Source: Azolla pinnata
Taxonomy: Eukaryota; Streptophyta; Polypodiopsida; Salviniales; Salviniaceae
Assembly: GCA_037176905.1 (NCBI GenBank)
Contig: JBBBWG010005557.1
Span: 127,005 to 191,004 of the forward strand
DNA length: 64,000 nucleotides
Direction: 5' to 3'
Below, one piece after another: positions 61,479-64,000 of this stretch (position 1 is its first letter; every line of letters begins with the position of its first letter). Under the pieces are notes generated by a model that saw only the letters and a program-made list of their open reading frames with translations, did no database searches and was not told where the DNA came from. The position numbers and the translations under genes were made by a program.

Positions 61479-63292
61479 TCATGAATTGCTGCAGCTCTCT
61501 TTGAGACGAGAATCATCGGACATTGGTAGAACTCCTGTTGTGGTAACCAGAGCATCGATGGGCATGTCTTTGGCATCCGTTGGGATAATTTCATCTAGAA
61601 TCTGCAAAGAATATGCTAGCCCCACTGCACAATTTTATTTCAAAACAGAAAAGGTATTTTAGAATACATATGTATCCGCCACAAAACAACCTTGAGGTTT
61701 CTTCACATTGAGGCTGTAACCTATTTTCCTTTCTTATTTTCTTCTAAACTGATGCCACGAGTTTGAATCGCAAGAAGTAGACAACATTTGGAGCATCATC
61801 ATTGAACTGGTCTTTGCTAAGCACAAGGCTGTATGTATCTCTCAATGTTCAAAACGTTCCAACCAACCGATGTTCCTCGGAACATGTATGAACTAGTTTG
61901 ACCCCTTCTTTTCTTTTCATTGTGTTTTCCTGGCTACATACCAAAAGCTACTTAGCTCCCACTATGGATACAATTCAGTGATACAAAACTGGATTTGCTA
62001 AATATGCTGGAGCCACTTTGCCCATCCTGAAGGCCAATAATAGTCTCAATACCAAACAAAATGAACTATATGAACCTGTATCGCTCAGAGACGCTAAAAA
62101 AGATCCACCACTCCTATCAAGCAGTGAGAAATCACCACCCCAACCCTCTTCAGACAAATCAGAGCTACCGCGCATTCTATAGAGTTTATACATGGTTGCC
62201 ATGCATGTCTGAGCCTAGCATTCACATGAAATTCAGGGCCTAAAAGCTGAGAGAAAATGGGATCGTGCAAACCATGCCAAACTAATTCCTACGTTACGGT
62301 TGATTTCACTACCTTCATAAGGGAGAGAGAAGTCGAACAGAAGCCTTACAAAGAAGAAATTGATCTGATTTATTGAGCTAATTTAGTTCGTCTCACCACA
62401 CACATACTCTTGTACATTTTCATACTAGCCTTTTTTCTGATTTATATTATCAGCCAGATATTTATTCTATTTCCCATAACGGTCCCTTGTCAATTTCTCT
62501 TGTTATCAGACTTTATATCAGTTTCACTGGGTGTAATAATTCCTGCAGTATCTTCAATCTTCTGAGCATGTGCAATTCGGAACATTAGTCAAAGATAGAA
62601 CCTTGATGCAGAAACTTCGGATAGCTTACCTAATAGTGGAGGCTTCCAACCCTTCTTTGTGGCATGGAGTTCATAATTTTTTAAAAATGCATCATAGTAC
62701 CTATTAAACAGAACGTACCCGCCTTTTAAAGTGAACCCCGATTGGAAAGTAATGGAAATGCACAAAGCATGAATCCTTTCGAGTAAATTCATGTGATTAT
62801 GAAACTATAACAAAACATGGCAGTTGAACCAGAAACATACCCACCACCACGACCAAGCCGTCTCCCACCTCGATCAAAAGCCAACCCTGCAATTCAGAGA
62901 CCAGTACTAATGTGTTCTAGTTCAGACAAGAACAAATAATTCCTTATTCTAATTAGTCAGTGCCATTCACATAGTATTAAATAAATTAGATCTAGAGAGA
63001 AATCAAGAGCAGAGCCATACCTGGCAGCAATATTAGATCTATTGGTTGGTCAGACTGTATCACTACAATCAAAGAAATTGTTACTACATTTATGCCAAAA
63101 TAAAAGGGACTCGAGTAAACACCCAGAAACACCTATCACCATCTTCACGTGGCTTTCCATTTTCATCGACTGGATTCGGCTCCAATATCCCCATTGAATT
63201 TTTCGTCATATCTCCATAACTGGTAATGTGAAAAAATTTCATATGGCTTTGCTTGTCTTCAATCCAGGGAACGTAGACAGTCTTTGGATGGT
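61479..63292 (-). CDS. 5FCL: 5-formyltetrahydrofolate cyclo-ligase, 3' five exons
   Basis: ATP-dependent enzyme (EC 6.3.3.2) that returns 5-formyl-THF to 5,10-methenyl-THF; the plant enzyme is mitochondrial. Exons: 63292-63140, 63062-63021, 62886-62841, 62700-62630, 61624-61479 (TGA), 151 residues in frame. Diagnostic blocks: TVYVPWIEDKQSHMKFFHIT, NSMGILEPNPVDENGKPRED, QPIDLILLPGLAFDRGGRR, the nucleotide/phosphate-binding LGRGGGYYDAFLKNYE split over two introns, and MPIDALVTTTGVLPMS near the end. The N-terminal half (including the usual KALRK segment and targeting peptide) is absent from the window; the first visible exon starts in phase 1, so upstream exons lie beyond 64000. No damage seen. 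Confidence 0.94.
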
Positions 63293-64000
63293 CTGCATGC
63301 CAAAGTGACCAAAAAGATTCATCTACATTACAATTTGATTGTTTAGTAAAGTAAGATGTTCAGCATCGGAGCACATGGTTGTAACAAAATGTCTAGGTTG
63401 ATTGAATAGGAAAATCCTGATCGGCTGATACAGTTTGCTCTGTCGTCACAGGTGAAACATCTCGCCCAGTCTAGGTCAAAGTCCGTGATGCATTTATATC
63501 CAACCAGAACATATTGGTAGAAGAGAATGAGCTGAGAAATGCATAATCAAAAGCATAAGCTTGTGAAGCAATAAGCTCCGATGACAGTAGTAAAGCTGTT
63601 GAGGACACCAGTAAACTTGGTCAGAAACACAACGCAATGGCATGACAATCCAATGGCATGGCCTCTCTACTTCTGCAGTAGGCTAACCATATTGGTAAGC
63701 GATTCGGACCTCAACAATGTCATTCATTCATGGATGCTTGATCCCTTGCTATTGTAATAGACTTACTTCGTCGGTGAGATAATCGGCTACCATGCACACA
63801 CAAGACCTTCGGTTCGAATACCAGCCTTGACTCGTTGATGGTGTATTAACTTAGATGTACCTAAGTTTGAGTAGATGTACGAGAACTGGGATTTGAATCG
63901 TGTCATTGTTCATCGTTTCCTTCTTTTTCTTTGCAATGGCCTTAACCAGTTCATAAGTCATTAAGGCTATGAAGATATGGTTCTAGGGCTAGTAGAGCTT
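63293..64000. other. 5FCL intron or upstream sequence, possible SINE-like trace
   Basis: No 5FCL exon was found, so this should be intron if the gene continues to the right. At 63811-63824 CGGTTCGAATACC resembles a tRNA-type B box, with a weak A-box-like stretch about 40 bp before it. That could mark a tRNA-derived short element, but no tail or duplicated ends were established. Confidence 0.3.

Noticed and set aside
1-64000. Retroelements, LTRs, DNA transposons or viral genes
   Set aside because: No reverse transcriptase, integrase, transposase or capsid-like frame was recognised, and no paired long terminal repeats were seen; repeated segments are tandem, not terminal.

Overview
The window is nuclear DNA of a land plant. 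Genes are split by many short introns. The products include plant-type proteins: a plastid sulfolipid glycosyltransferase, two PLS-class PPR proteins, and a plant-specific serine/proline-rich protein carrying the NDYDWLLTPP motif. A plant-type TTTAGGG telomere-like array is also present. The intronless PPR genes, with their WNAII / MYGKC / LHxxI style, resemble those of ferns such as Ceratopteris or Adiantum. A fern, or less likely a lycophyte, is my best guess; the sequence alone does not prove it.

Layout. (1) 0.6-9.8 kb, + strand: the 3' 15 exons of mitochondrial intermediate peptidase; its first exons lie left of the window. (2) 11.9-16.4 kb: two divergently transcribed intronless PPR genes sharing a 1.4 kb upstream region. 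(3) 19.3-22.8 kb, - strand: a seven-exon RING-CH membrane E3 ligase. (4) 22.8-30.4 kb: no convincing gene, but a dense series of unrelated tandem repeats. (5) 30.4-34.8 kb, - strand: SQD2 in 11 exons. (6) 34.8-38.0 kb: simple repeats. (7) 38.0-44.5 kb, - strand: a six-exon gene for a 1,421-residue basic Ser/Pro-rich protein with a C-terminal CaaX-like tail. (8) 44.5-49.1 kb: intergenic, CATG-rich repeats. (9) 49.1-57.5 kb, - strand: protein phosphatase 4 regulatory subunit 3 (PP4R3/SMEK) in 24 exons. (10) 57.5-61.5 kb: its 5' region and simple repeats, including about 0.75 kb of TG/CA-like sequence. (11) 61.5-63.3 kb, - strand: the 3' five exons of 5-formyltetrahydrofolate cyclo-ligase; its 5' exons lie right of the window.

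The genes are ordinary housekeeping genes with no shared pathway: mitochondrial presequence processing, organellar RNA metabolism, membrane ubiquitination, plastid sulfolipid synthesis, PP4 regulation and folate metabolism. I reconstructed exons by hand from conserved protein sequence plus GT-AG sites; every multi-exon model keeps frame at all junctions.

The distinctive feature of the window is its density of local tandem duplication, with units from 6 to about 240 bp. Several units sit inside introns, abut or copy splice sites, form hairpins, or are translated. I saw no reverse transcriptase, integrase, transposase, rRNA gene or CRISPR array.
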